From Lagopus muta (taxonomy: Eukaryota; Chordata; Aves; Galliformes; Phasianidae): a DNA stretch of 64,000 bases. The translations under genes were made by a program, and so were the position numbers. Below are positions 37,333 through 49,553 of this stretch, piece by piece. The notes beneath the pieces are model-generated. The model made no database searches. It was not told the DNA's origin and saw nothing but the letters and a program-made list of their open reading frames with translations. The stretch is taken from the NCBI RefSeq assembly GCF_023343835.1, contig NC_064472.1:43657799-43721798 (forward strand). The letters run 5' to 3'. How positions within the stretch are numbered: the stretch's first letter is position 1; the number at the start of each line of letters is the position of its first letter.

Positions 37333-39494
37333 GATAGAATCATAGAATCATAAAATAGCTGGTTGGAATAAGGTTGGAAGGGACCTTAAGGATCATCTAG
37401 TTCCAACTCTCTTATCATGGGCAGGATTGCCACTCACCACATCAGCCTGCACAGGGTTCCATACAAACTGGTCATGGGCACCTCTAGGGATGGGGCATCA
37501 GCAGCTTCTCTAGGCAGCCTGTTCCAGCACATCACCAAACTCTAAGTAAAGAAGTTTTCACTAACATCTAACTAAATTTCCTCTCTTTCAATTTAAAGCC
37601 GTTCCCACTTGTCCTATCATTATCAGACCATATAAAAAGTCACTCCTCTTTGTGCTTATAAGCTCCTTTCAGGTTCTGGAAGGCCACAGTAATATCTCCC
37701 TGGAGCCTTTTCTTCTCCGGGATGAACAAGCCCAGCTCCCTCAGCCTTTCTTCACATGAAAAGTACTCTGGTCATCTTCATGGCCCTTCTCTGGACCAGC
37801 ACGAACTGCTTCGCATCTTTCCTGTACTGGGGGCCACAGGCTTGGACACAGTTCTCCAGATTGGGCCTCATGAGGGCAGAGTAGAGGGGGAAAATCACTT
37901 GCCTTTCTCTGCTGGCTACCCCTCTTCTGATGTAGTCAAGGATACTGTTGGCCTTCCAGGCTACAGCTACACACTGCTTGCTCAAGTTCAGCTTTCTGTC
38001 CATCAGGACTTCACAGCTGTTCTCCACGTGGGTGCTCTCAGCGAATTCTCCAGATCTGTACATGTAGCTGGGATTACCTCAACCTAAGTGCAGCACCTTG
38101 CACTTTGCCTTGTCAAACCTCATTAGGTTCTTGTGTGCCACTTTTTTAGCCTGTATATGTCCCTTTGGGTGGCATTCTTTCTTTTGTGTCAACTGCAGCA
38201 CTCAGCTTGCTGTCATCTGCAAACTTGCTAAGGGTATATCAATCCCACTGTCATGTCATTGATGAAGATATTGAAGAGCACCAGTCCCAAGGTGGACCCG
38301 GGGGGGACACCATACATTGTAGGCTTCAACCTGGACATATTGCCATTTACAAAAACCCTCGGGCTATAGCTATCAAACCAATTCTTTATCCATCTAATAG
38401 TCAAGCCTTCAAATAGATCTCTCTGAAGTGTAGAGATAAGTTCCCGTAAGACAATAAGATGACATCAGTTGTCCTTCCTTTGTCCACTGATGCTGTCACT
38501 TCAACATACAAGGCCCCTAGATTATTTAGGCAAGACCATCTCTTGGTGAAGCTGTGCTGTCAGTTTTTGGATCACCTCCTCTTCTCGCCTGTGCCTTAAC
38601 ATAGCTTCCAGGAGTATCTGCTCCATGATCTTTCCCGGCATAGATGTGAGGTTCACCAGGTTGTAGTTCCCCAGGTCTTCCTTTCTGCCTTTGTTAAAAA
38701 TTGATTTTTTTCTTTTCTTTTTGCCTTCACCTGATAGCCACAGTTTTTCAAATATGGGGGAGAGCAGCTTGGCAACACATCAGCCAGTTCTCTTAGAGCC
38801 CTGTGATGTATATCATCAGGCCCCATAAAATTGTAGACATTCAGCTTCATGAAGTGGTCTCAGATGTGCTCTGCTCTTACACTGGGAGGAATTTTGCTCT
38901 TCCAACCCCTGTTTAGAGGTGCAGGGATATGAGAGGCACTGGAAACTGACTGACAAAGAAGAACAAGGCAAAGAACTCACTAAGTACCCCAGCCTTTTCC
39001 ATGTCTGATGAGGCCAGCTCTCTTTTTCATTTTATTGGAGGGGATACATTCTCCTTTGCCTGTCTCTGCTAGCCAGTATATCTGAAGAAACCCTTCTTGT
39101 TGTTTTCCACCTCCCTCACAAAGTTTAATTCCACCTGCACCTTGGCTTTCCTGAACACATCTCTGCACTTCTGGATGGCACCCCTCATTCTACGAGGCCA
39201 CTCATCCCTGCTTCTAGTGATTGTATTTTCCTTTTTGTCCCTCAGTCTGACAGGCAGTCATTACTGAGCCATGCCAGTTTCCTGCCTCTTCTGCCTAATT
39301 TCTTAATCTGGGTGATGGACAGCTCTTGTGCTCTCAGAAAGGTGTCCATAAAGTGCTGCCTGCTCTGTTTCATTCCTGTGTCCCAGAGAACAGTTTTGCA
39401 GGGGATCTCTTGGGATTCCATAAACATCCTGAAGTTTGCTTTCCTGAAGTTCAGGGACTTGACTCTGCTCTTTGTCAGGCCTGTGTTCCTTGAG
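37333..39494 (-). mobile_element. near full-length CR1 LINE, 3' segment
   Basis: The CR1 3' tail begins at 37333 (TAGAATCATAGAATCATAAA). Going right, the copy passes in order through the 3' UTR, pol C-terminus, reverse-transcriptase core (reversed text CATTGATGAAGATATTGAAG) and linker regions, with many small lesions. At 39494 it is cut by a younger CR1 and resumes at about 40773. In total about 4.7 kb of one element appears to be preserved, which is unusual because most CR1 copies are short 3' ends. Confidence 0.85.
37752..38063 (-). pseudogene. CR1 reverse transcriptase C-terminal relic
   Basis: A 103-codon open frame in the older CR1. It shows the thumb-region order [42 protein letters not shown] and GPQYRKD, which is the CR1 pol pattern. 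It is only a fragment of the original ORF2. Confidence 0.8.
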
Positions 39495-39575
39495 ATCACA
39501 GAATCACAGAATTGTAGGGGTTGGAAGGGACCTCTAGAGATCATTGAGACCAACCCCCCTGCCAAAGCAGGTTCC

Positions 39576-39770
39576 TTACAGCAGGTCGCACAGGTTGGCG
39601 TCCAGGCGAGACTTGAATATCTCCAGAGAAGGAGACTCCACAACCCCCATGGGCAGCCTGTTCCAGTGCTCCGTCACCCTCACTGTAAAGAAGTTCTTGA
39701 GCACATTTGTGCGGAACTTCCTATGCTGCAGCTTGTGTCCGTTTCCCCTTGTCCTGTCTCCATGTACCAC
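39576..39770 (-). pseudogene. CR1 ORF2 C-terminal end of the younger copy
   Basis: Open frame with TRGNGHKLQHRKFR, FTVRVTEHWNRLP and VESPSLEIFKSRLD, the conserved CR1 pol C-terminus, out of frame with the RT part at 39881-40684. Confidence 0.85.
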
Positions 39771-39880
39771 TGAAAGGAGACTGGCCTCACCACTATGGCC
39801 CCCACACCTCAGATATTTATCAACCTGGATCAGGTCCCCTGTCAGTTGTCTTTTCTCAAGGCTAAATAGACCCAGTTCAC

Positions 39881-40684
39881 TCAGCCTTTGCTCATAGGAG
39901 AGATGCTCGTGGCCCTCCGCTGGACTCTTTCCAAGAGATCCCTGTCTTTTTTGTACTGGGGAGCCCAGAACTGGACGCAGTACTCCAGATGAAGCCTTAC
40001 CAGGGCAGAGTAGAGGGGGAGGATCACCTCCCTCGACCTGCTGGCCACGCTCTTTTTAATGCACCCCAGGATGCCATTGGCCTTTTTGGCCACGAAGGCA
40101 CACTGCTGGCTCATGGCCAACCTGTCATCCACCAGGACACCCAGGTCCCTCTCCGCAGAGCTCCCCTCCAGCAGCTCATCCCCCAACCTGTACTGGTGCA
40201 TGCAATTATTCCTCCCCAGATGCAAGACTCTACACTTGCTTTTGTTAAACCTCATCCATTTTTTTTCTGCCCAGCTCTCCAGCCTGTCCAGGTCTCGCTG
40301 AATGGCAGCACGGCCTTCAGGCGTGTCAGCCAATCCTCCCAACTTTGTATCATCAGCAAACTTGCTGAAGGTGGCCACTATGCCCACATCAAGGTCATTG
40401 ATGAAGATGTTGAACAAGACCAGACCCAGCACTGACCCCTGAGGAACACCGCTGGTTACAGTTCTCCAGCCAGACTCTGCACCGCCAGCGACGACCCTCT
40501 GCACTCTGCCAGTCAGCCAGTTCTCAACCCACCTCACTGTCCACCCATCTATCCCACACTTCCTCAGCTTTGTTATAAGGATGTCATGGGAGACAGTATC
40601 AAACGCCTTGCTGAAATCAAGGTAGACTACATCTACTGCTCTCCCCCCATACACCCAGCATGTGACAACATCATAGAAGGCCAC
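39881..40684 (-). pseudogene. CR1 ORF2 reverse transcriptase fragment, 267 codons open
   Basis: Motifs in order: [16 protein letters not shown] (RT block A, catalytic Asp), [14 protein letters not shown] (block B), FADDTKLGG (block C, the catalytic Asp pair) and the thumb ([13 protein letters not shown]...[11 protein letters not shown]). The usual Pro after QGSVLG is Leu here. After VQRRAT the frame is lost through a short deletion, and pol resumes in another frame at 39576-39770. The 5' fingers and the endonuclease are absent, so it cannot be autonomous. Confidence 0.92.
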
Positions 40685-40772
40685 CAGGTCAGTTGAGCAC
40701 GACCTCCCCTTGGTGAACCCATGCTGACTACTCCTGATAACCTGCTTTTCTCCCAGTTGTCTGGAGATGGCA

Positions 40773-43270
40773 TGAACTCAACCAGGGAATGATCTCCACA
40801 GCCCAGACTGCCTCCAATCTTAACCTCTTTAATCTCCTCTGCACTGGTGAGCACCAGGTCCAGTAAAACTTCAACCCTGTTGGGTCTGTCCGTTTCCTGG
40901 ACCTGGAATTTATCCTCAGTGGACTCCAGGGGTCTCTTGGATTGCTTGCAACTCATAGTGTTGTTTTCCCAGGAGATGCATGGGTGGTTGGAATCCGCCA
41001 TCAGGATGAGAGCCTGTGAGCTCAATGCCTCTTGAAGCTGAAGTAACAGGGCCTTATCAACAGACTCCTCTTGATCAGGTGGCCTGTAGTAGACCTGACC
41101 TTTATTGATCTGCTGATCCCTAATTTTGACTCACAAGCTCTCAACCTGTTTGTGACTGTTTCTCAGAAACAGCTCTTCACAGTCTATTCACTCCCCTACC
41201 CCTCTATAAAGGACCAACAAAAAACACTTTCTGGGGCGTGCTTGGTACGCCTCAAACACTTGCAGTGCAAAGCCGTCACCATGACAACCAGTCGGAGGCT
41301 GATATCAATCAGCAAGTATGATATCCCATCCTTTAACAGGTTAGTCCTGCTTTTCTGTCAAACTGGCCTACCCTTCCCACAAGAAAATTTCGGCTACAAA
41401 TTTATTTTCAACAAAGTTGTTACTGCAAACTCACTTGTCTATGACCTTAGCACAGTGTACTGCAAACCTAGCAGGCATTAAAGATTGCCTGAGAGGGAAT
41501 CCAGGATCATCTTCTTCATCTTTTTATTGTTAGTCATCATTGCTGTTTGCCCATTTGAGACTATGACCTTTAGATGAACACACTTAACCCCCCATCCCTT
41601 CTCTAGCAATGTGGGCTGACACTGGAACTCTTCAAAATAGGCCTTTGAAATAGACTGCTGATCAATCTTCCTGTTCATTTTTCTGACTCACTGTTTCTCG
41701 GTATTCTTCAGTTTTTTCTTTTTGCTCTTTGTCTCCTGTGAAGTAATTGCAAAACCTATTTTGGCTTCTTAAAAGCTGTATGTCTTATATAGCTGTTCGG
41801 TCATAAAGTTGTTAAGTAGTTGCAAGACTTATTTTCGTTCCTTAAGCATATCATTGAGCCACACAGTTTAAGGTAGATTCTAAGTATTATCAACATTGGG
41901 GATGACTGTAGAATTTAGACTGTCATTAAAAGTAATGATGTGTGCGAATATCTGTGTATCATTTTACCTTAATCTAACCAGGGGTATCCGCAAATCTGGA
42001 AACCCCTTCCCTTCCTTTTAAGGGCAGGAAGTGATATTCTCGCACCTTAGCCTGTCCCTCCCAAAAAGCTTACAGCCCTCAAACATGGTATTCTAGTTCA
42101 TCTCACCAAGTTTCTGTGGGAGCATTAAGATTACAGTTTTTCAGTTGCATCTCAGTTTCCAACTCTTCCTACCTGTTTCCCATGCTGCATGCATTTGTGT
42201 AGAGGCACCTCAGCTGGAGTATTGGCCATATTACCTTTTTAGAGGAATCCTACCAAAAACCTCCGATGTTTTACCCTACTGATTCCTAAAATGACAGCAT
42301 TCCTTGACTGTTCTCTGTTACTCAGCAGTACATTCTCCTTCCCCCATCAAATCTAGTTTAAAGCACTGGTGATGAGCCCAAAGAGCTTGCTGTCTTGGTA
42401 TATTCTTTCCCCTTATGGTCAGTTGTGACCCATCCAACGTCAACGTGCCGAGTTTACCAAAGGTATGTCTTAGATCATAGAAGCCAAAGCCCTGGGTGTG
42501 ACACCATCCATGCAGCCGTTCATTCGACTGGCTGGCTTTCCTCCTCCTGCCCAGATCCCAGTCTCCAGCTGGAAGGATTGAAGAGAACACTGCATCCTTT
42601 CCCTCTTGATCCCTTCAGCAAATTCCCAAGGGATACAAAGTTTTTCTTGAAATCTTTAAATTCACAAAAAGTCACAAGCGTGACACAGCTTGAAAAACCA
42701 TGAGTGAGTTGTAGTCCTCTGGCTTTATCATACTTTGGATCCTCCTCCAGATATCCTGAATGTGGCCCCTCAGCAGACAGCAGACAGCAGACCTCTCTAG
42801 AGAGATTATGTGGGCACCAGATGAGTGCCTCAGTGCCCCTCAGTAGTCTCCAATTACTAAGGCTCTTCGCCTTTTTTAGTGGCACTGTTTGTGACTCAGG
42901 ATCTCAGTTGGACCTTCTTAATGTGGTTGCCCCTTTTCATTTCTGAACAACTACTCATATCATTTTCTATTTCCATCCCCAGAGCTTCATATCTACTGGT
43001 TAGGAAAGCTTCAGGGGCAAAGGGGTGGCTTCTCCTTCTGCTCCATGCAGAAACAAGGTTCTAGTCTCTCTCATCCTAGTGTTTGCCCTCTGTCAGGTTG
43101 AAAGCCTGCTTATCTTCTTCCCCTTGCTGGAACCTATGGCAGGGCTGTCAGTCTGCCAATGACAGTGCATAATACCAGGCATCAATCCCTCTCTCCATCT
43201 GCTGAATACATCTCAGCCGGGCAACTTCGTCTTGCAGCCTGGTCAGCTGCTCAAAAAGATCATCAAGCTG
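40773..43270 (-). mobile_element. near full-length CR1 LINE, 5' segment (endonuclease and ORF1 region)
   Basis: Continuation of the copy at 37333. The reversed endonuclease region shows GGTCCAGTAAAACTTCAACC, GTTTTCCCAGGAGATGCATG, AGGTGGCCTGTAGTAGACC and CCCATGCTGCATGCATTTG. An ORF1-like part follows, ending in a readable coiled-coil, LFEQLTRLQDEVARLR, at about 43165-43265. The stretch 41215-41480 does not match CR1 as I know it and may be a small foreign insertion. Confidence 0.75.
41215..41480. other. unidentified block within the CR1 5' segment
   Basis: Between two stretches that read as CR1, about 265 bp have no CR1 resemblance that I can see. The plus strand is open across it as part of a 136-codon frame. 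It may be another insertion or a very worn CR1 part. Confidence 0.3.
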
Positions 43271-43274
43271 GATG

Positions 43275-43910
43275 CACATGCATCCAATGACACCCCCAGT
43301 TGCCCAGGTAGCCAAGAAGATCAATGGCTTCCTGGTTTCTATCAGAAATAGTTTGGCCAGTAGACCTAGGGAAGTAATTGTCTCCCTGTACTCAGCCCTA
43401 ACAAGACCCCACCTCAAACACTGTATTTCATTTTGGATCTCTCACTACAGAAAGGGTGATGAGTTGTTCAAGCATGTGGAGAAAAGAGCAGTAAAGCTGG
43501 TGAAGGGAAATCAAGATATATGGCCGATGGTACCGAGGCTGCTTCGTCTGGAGAAGTGGAGGCTGAGGGGAGACCTCAACCTAAAAGTAACTAAAAGGAT
43601 GTTGCTACAAGGGGGATGTTCGTCTCTTCTCCCAGGTGACAAGTGATAGGATATGAGGAAATGACCTCAAGTTGTGATAGGGAAAGTTTAGACTGGGTAT
43701 TATGAAGAATTTCTTCATGGAGAGGGTGGTTAGGCATTGGAACAGGTTGCTCTGGGAAGTGGTAGAGTTCTCCTTGGAGATATTTAAGGAATATGTTGAG
43801 GTGGCCCTCCAGGACATAGTTTAGAGGTGGGACTCAGTAGGTCAGGCTGGTGATTGGTCTTCATGATCTTGAAGGTCTTTTCCAGCCTATGTGATTCTGT
43901 AAGTCTGTGT
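43275..43910 (+). mobile_element. CR1 LINE 3' fragment, plus strand
   Basis: Starts in the RT thumb (AAGAAGATCAATGGCTTCCT, readable as KKINGFLVSIRNSLASRPRE) and runs through the pol C-terminus to CATGATCTTGAAGGTCTT and TTCCAGCC...GTGATTCTGTAAG. It abuts the 5' end of the large minus-strand CR1, so the two elements diverge from about 43272. Confidence 0.88.
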
Positions 43911-44250
43911 TAAAGACCAGCAAGTAAGGTGGGACATTTTCTAGGAAATAGTATATGGTTTAAATCTAGATAGGTGGCTTGAGTGTAACAAAATCGCAGT
44001 GTGCATGCTGGGGAAAAAAAGAAAAAAAAAAGAACTGTGATATCTTCCTATTGAGAAGCTGAAAATACAGCCTTTGTATTCCTCTGGTATCTAGATTTAC
44101 AAGTGTGTCTATTGTTCCCTCTTGTTTTCTGACTCTTACACTAGAAATACTGAAAAATCAGTGTCACTGCAGAGTTATACTTGAGAATCCAAAAGCTATT
44201 ACATCTGAGTTTGTACACTGAAACAGTTTTTCAGTCTGTTATATACAGAC

Positions 44251-44275
44251 TATATATATATATATATATATATAT
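44251..44275. repeat. (TA)n microsatellite
   Basis: About 12 perfect TA units. Confidence 0.95.
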
Positions 44276-47094
44276 TTTAGTAAAATAATCTTGTTCCTTC
44301 TAAAGTGCATTTAGCTTATCTAAGATCTGTTTCCTTCAAAGCCAGTACTGCAACATTAACCTCTCTTAATGTTGTAGTCTAAATATGGTGCTGTACTGGT
44401 CACCATAGAAATATCCTGTCACTATGAGTCTTTCATGCATTTCTCATAATAAGAAAGCATCTCTCAATTTTCTTTTTAAATCTGAACTGCAGCAAGCTAA
44501 CCCACACGTCTTGGCATGATCACAGTGTATTAATCACAGTCATTGCTTTGTAGGAGCCTGCATTTTGGTTCATCCCATGTTTGTAGTTTGGTCCCTGATA
44601 CTGAGGCTAACTCAGTCAGTGGGCAGGGAGAAAGGTGGAACAGCACCTTCCCTGCCCTCAGACTTCTGCCCAGTTGGGGCTGCAGGGGTCTGTGGAAGTC
44701 TTAGAAAATAATTATGCAGGCTGCAGATCCACCCCCATGCTTTAGGAAATGTGGCACAGATGGAGCCGTGCTGTCAGGGGCATTACATACTGGAGGAGTG
44801 GCTATGAACAAGAGCCCTGTCGGTGTTTAAACCCACTCTCTGGAGATCCATGGGGTGTGTGGGAGGAAGAGCACACTGGGAAGAGCTGTGACATGCCAGA
44901 TCTGGGCTGGGTCCTGTCCCGGGCTGGTGCCTTCTGACTAGGGATAGATGAGTACCTTGGGAAACCCGTGGTGCCAGTATATTTCTTAGCACCCCTAGGG
45001 AGACTGGAAAGGAAGAATTTTAATGAGCGAAGGACAGTTGGGAAAAGAAGTCAAAATGTGTTTTCTGCTCACAAAACTGCCAGTGACAGCCCTGGGACCC
45101 AAAATGAACCAGAGCAGGTCAGATGGAAGTAACTTCTGCACTTCCCTACTATTTCCAGCAGAGCTGTTTCTAAGGATCTTCTCTTCAGGGTATGGTGACT
45201 CCTGCATACTGCACCATTCCAAGACTATACATACTTCCAAATCAGGATATACCCCAGATTTTGTGTTGTTTGTAGCAGAACTATTTCTCAAAAAGTAGCA
45301 TCATGTACTGTTTTCTGTTCATTACAGCCACAGTATTTTCAGTGTCTACCTGGTGTTAGATTTAGGACTAATTGCTTCTGAGGCCACTTACTGAGCTGTA
45401 GGTCTCCCAGCTCCTGCGGATTTTTTTCTTATTGCAATGTTTTTTAACTATCTAAATAACTATTTTTTGAACACTGTATGTATTTCAGATACTCTGGCAA
45501 TTGAGCTGGTATTATTGGCCAAAAAGACTATTTTTACAAATTTTCAGATGGCTGCTTAGTCTGCAAATGCTGAAAGCACTCAGATGGGAACTGTATGCCA
45601 TAGCATGCAACATATCTTTGAATTGCCCAGTGTCATGTGAACCTTTAAATAAATGGACAGAGATTAACTATTAGAGGCTTACCTTCAGTGATGGATCCAA
45701 TACAAACCTTCATTACTCATAAAAATTCTATTTGCAGAATAATGGGACCCCACTGGGACCAGTTCTGCCCTCTCCCAAGTGCTGCCAAAGGGCAGCAATC
45801 CTCCTCTAAGAATCTCTTGGGGGCCCATCTCAAAGTGAAGAGGCCAGAGCAGCTGGCTACCTGTAGTTCTGTTCTTGTGTGGTCCCAATGTTGTCCACAC
45901 AGCCATGCAACAGCCCACTGAGTAGCCTGCTTACTTTGTTAGTCTGCAGGTAAAAGTTTAACTTCCTCTTCATTTGTAGTGGAAATATAATGTGAATGCC
46001 TTTACCATGGATCTAGATGCAAAACTTCGGAGTTGCAAACCTGGTTGACATTGACAACCTGATTTCACAGAGTGCAAACTACAGAAACAATATCATCCGT
46101 GTTAGTGTTGTTAAGTGCTGGCCTTATGTCCTTTACCACCAGGGTGTTCCCCCCTTCTCCGCATTGCAAGTTTGGCAGTAAGGACTAGCTCCCCAAAAAG
46201 ATTAAAACAGTGTTACTGAGTTCAGCATATGAAGTTTGAAGAAGGCAGAAAAATGTTCTGCTTAGAATCTAGTTTTTCTAAGCAGGTAAGTATAATTATT
46301 GGTACTGCAGAATAACCTTCAGTTTTGTTTAAATGACCTAAGCATTCTACATTCTTAGAGAAACATGGCACTCGTTCACACAAGCCCAAAAAAGCTTCAG
46401 GGAAACTACAATGGGAGTTTAAAGATGAAAGTATGTTGTTGTTATCTTAGTTTTGCTTCTCATTAAAAATAAACAACAAATAAATAAATATAAAGATCAA
46501 AATATTTCAAAAGTGGCTAAAGGTGTTGACTTAAAAAACCACAATCTGTTGCCTGACTTTCAGAGAGTGAGCATGTAATACTTCCTGTACTGCACCTCTT
46601 CAGAACACTCTAACCCATTAGTCACTGGTGAATAACATCATCTTCAGAGTTCACAGAAGGGATAAATACGTTCCTGCCCACGAATAGGGATTTCAGCAGA
46701 CTAAGATTCACTAATCAGCGCTGCCTTTTTGTCAAGGAAAATGGCACGCCTTCTAAACTTTATCAGTATTTTTCATAGCGTGGGTGATCTGGCTGACTCA
46801 TTAACACCCAGGAGGGGATTGCTAATCAGTGGATGACTGCTACATGTGCCACAAAGCCATGATTTGCTCCTTTATGGGAATACCTGATCTAAATAAATTG
46901 AATGGCTCACATTAAGCTGTAGTCTTCTTGTTTTGATCTGTGTTTCCCGAGAAACACAGCTTATGTAAACAGTCCTTGTTCATTCTCTCCCTTCCTAAAA
47001 TCTGTTCAATGCTTCTCCAGTCTCCAAAATATTCCACAATAAAGCAATGGCCTCAGCCTCCAGTCACCACAAAGTCTGTGGCAGCAGGCGGCTT

Positions 47095-47143
47095 GGTCAA
47101 GGAGATACCACCTTACTGAGGTCAAGGAGACACACCTTACTGC
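47095..47143. repeat. 24/25-bp imperfect tandem duplication
   Basis: GGTCAAGGAGATACCACC and GGTCAAGGAGACACACC, each followed by TTACTG, lie head to tail. Confidence 0.85.
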
Positions 47144-48132
47144 AGCACTCTTGAGAGATGGAGCTGCAGTCCTTAGTACATCAAGAGTCAGGGCATGAGA
47201 GCCAGGGCTTCACTGGTCTTTTGCTTCTAGTACTGTCCAGAGAGTGTATGATATTGGGAGGATGGTTTCCACTCCTGCATGTGGTCACTGCAGGAGAGCT
47301 TCTAGAAACAAGTTTCAGATCTCCAGGGGAGTAACTTTTTTCCACTAAGACACTTTATTTATTTCTCCTGCAGCAGAGGGTTCTGTTACAGAACAGAATA
47401 GATATTACAGGGGTGAAGGAGACTAAAGAGGAGGCAGTTAACACACATTATACAAGTTTTAGGATTTTCAATATAAACTACTTTTGAAAAGTTATCTTAG
47501 TCATAAACCTGAAAGTACTACAGGGTTTTTCACACTCTGCTGGGTAAAGGCTGAAGGCTACCTGTGGGCCCCAGCCTGGAGATTCCTTACACAGAAAGAG
47601 CTCAACCCAGAAATCCCTGGGATTTACAGTGGCTGGCTTGTAGAATAAAGTCTACATGCCAAAATGCCCTTTCAGAGTTGGATGTAAATTTACAACATTG
47701 ACTGAACCTTAGTGCATTTCCTGCATGGAAGGCACAAGAGAAAGTAATGCATTTGGGTTCGTTTGGAAATGCAATCCAAATCCCACAAGTAAAGTAGCAG
47801 CCTTGTGCCTTTGCCATATACTCTTCTTGGATCAAGCCTAAAAGAAGAGAGACCAACCTCTACATTATTACCTAATAAATGCTGTTAAAATGAGTTCAAG
47901 GAAGCAGTGTGTTTGCTGTATACACACCTAGAAGTGATAAATGGGGAACAAGTTTTTTGTGTAGGTTCTACATTTTCTGTAAATCTTAAAAAATAAATAC
48001 AAACCTTATATGATGTCTCCACCTTCCCTCTTTCTTCCCCTTTTCCCCTTTTCCCTTCCTACTTTCAGAACAGCTCTTCTTCTTCTCTGCAACATTCTTC
48101 TTTCCCTTAGTATTAATTACTAGTGTGTGCAC

Positions 48133-48156
48133 TTTTTTTTTTTTTCTTTTTTTTTT
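48133..48156. repeat. T-rich homopolymer
   Basis: 23 T interrupted by one C. Confidence 0.9.
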
Positions 48157-49104
48157 CCCAGTGCCTTTATCTTTTCATTTGCCCTGCTTAGTTTGTCTCG
48201 TGGATCCCAGGGTACACATCTCCCAGCCTCCCTTCCCTTTTGAACAGCCCATTGCTTGGTGCACTACTATTCCTCTTAACTTCCTTCTTGTTAACAGGTG
48301 CTTTTTACTTCCCAAGGAGAATCTCAGATCCAACCTACAGAGTTCTTCACCTGCATAAACATGACAATGTTTTGGTAGCTGGGGGCTGCTAGTGTTAGAA
48401 AAGACCTGTGGTGTTCCCACTTCAGATACCACTGTTTCTATGGGCTCGAAAAGGGATCCTCTGGGGAAGCTGATTCCCCCAGCAGTGCTTATGGCACCTC
48501 TGTGGTAACATATTCAAGAGAAGGTTAAAACTACTTTGCAATAGCAGCTGGGGTATAGGGGTGATAAATGGAAGAGAGAGAAGTGGCCCTGCAGACACTG
48601 AGGTCAGTGCAGGACAAGGTGCAAACAGTCTGTTGGCTGTATGACCATATTCCACTTTATTAAGCAGACTGAATGTCTGTTCTTAAGCTGTAATTTACAT
48701 GTAAGTTTCCAGAACTTGAGTATTCAGATTTGTCGTTTGAGATGTGCTATTGTCGTCTGAGCCTGTTGGTATGTCAGAAACTATTTTAGGACATGGTTTC
48801 TATTCCCTCTCAACCTTCTGCTTGGTTTAGCATATCATAACCTCAAACTTCCCCATTGGTTCTGGTTAGGTCTATTTTTCTGTGATCTTACTGATTTGTT
48901 ATTTTTTCAGTGAGGCTCCTCACAGCTATCAGTGATGATTGTCTGCATAGTCACTGATAAATAGTCACTGAAGCAGGAAGTCTTATGCTTGTGGCAGCTT
49001 GTCCAAGTAGCCTAAGGTATGCAGTGGATGGTTGGAGCTAAATTTCTTCATTATCCTGAAGATTCGGAGAAACTTGCATTAACCAGAACACCTTTTGCCA
49101 GTCA

Positions 49105-49553
49105 GCCTTGGAACTATGAGCAATGAAGCTGGTGACAGATCTGAAGCACAAGTCTTACGAGGATTGGCCAAAGAAACTGCAATTGTTTAGTCTAGTGGAG
49201 ACTCAGGGGAGACCCTGTCACTCTCTAAAATTGCCTGAAGGGAGGTCATAGAAAGATGGATGTTGGCCTCTTTTCCCAGTTAACTAGTGATAGGATAACA
49301 AGGAATGGCCTCAAGTTGCACCAGGGGAGATTCAGGATGGATGTTTGGAAAAATTTCTTTTCTGAAAGAGTGATCAGGTGCTGGAATGGGCTGCCCGGCA
49401 ACATGGCTGAGTCACTGTCCCTGGGGGTGTTCAAGAAACATTTAGACATACTAACAGACATAATTTAGTGGGGAAATATTGGTGGTAGGTGGATGGTTGA
49501 ACGAGTTGATTTTCAGTTGATCTGGAGGTCTTTTCCAATCTTGATGATTCTAC
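49105..49553 (+). mobile_element. CR1 LINE 3' fragment
   Basis: CR1 pol C-terminus and 3' end on the plus strand: GAGCAATGAAGCTGGTGAC, GCTGGAATGGGCTGCCCGG, GGAGGTCTTTTCCAATCTTG and a GATGATTCTACGG tail. Of moderate age, with several stops. Confidence 0.88.

Larger units (their letters stand above)
39495..40772 (-). mobile_element. younger CR1 LINE nested in the older copy
   Basis: A well-preserved 5'-truncated CR1 of about 1.28 kb. Its 3' tail is at ATCACAGAATCACAGAATTG, followed by GGAAGGGACCTCTAGAGATC and then pol up to the region before the RT core. At the right edge, older-element sequence (GAACTCAACCAGGGAATG) resumes where the left edge stopped. The tail wording resembles the chicken CR1-F type, from memory. 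Confidence 0.9.
43911..49100. other. AT-rich gene-poor DNA
   Basis: No exon recognised. A (TA)n run lies at 44251-44275, a short duplication at 47095-47143 and a T-rich tract at 48133-48156. Confidence 0.5.

Noticed and set aside
39989..40435. 148-codon plus-strand open frame
   Set aside because: It is antisense to the CR1 reverse transcriptase; the minus frame carries the real motifs.
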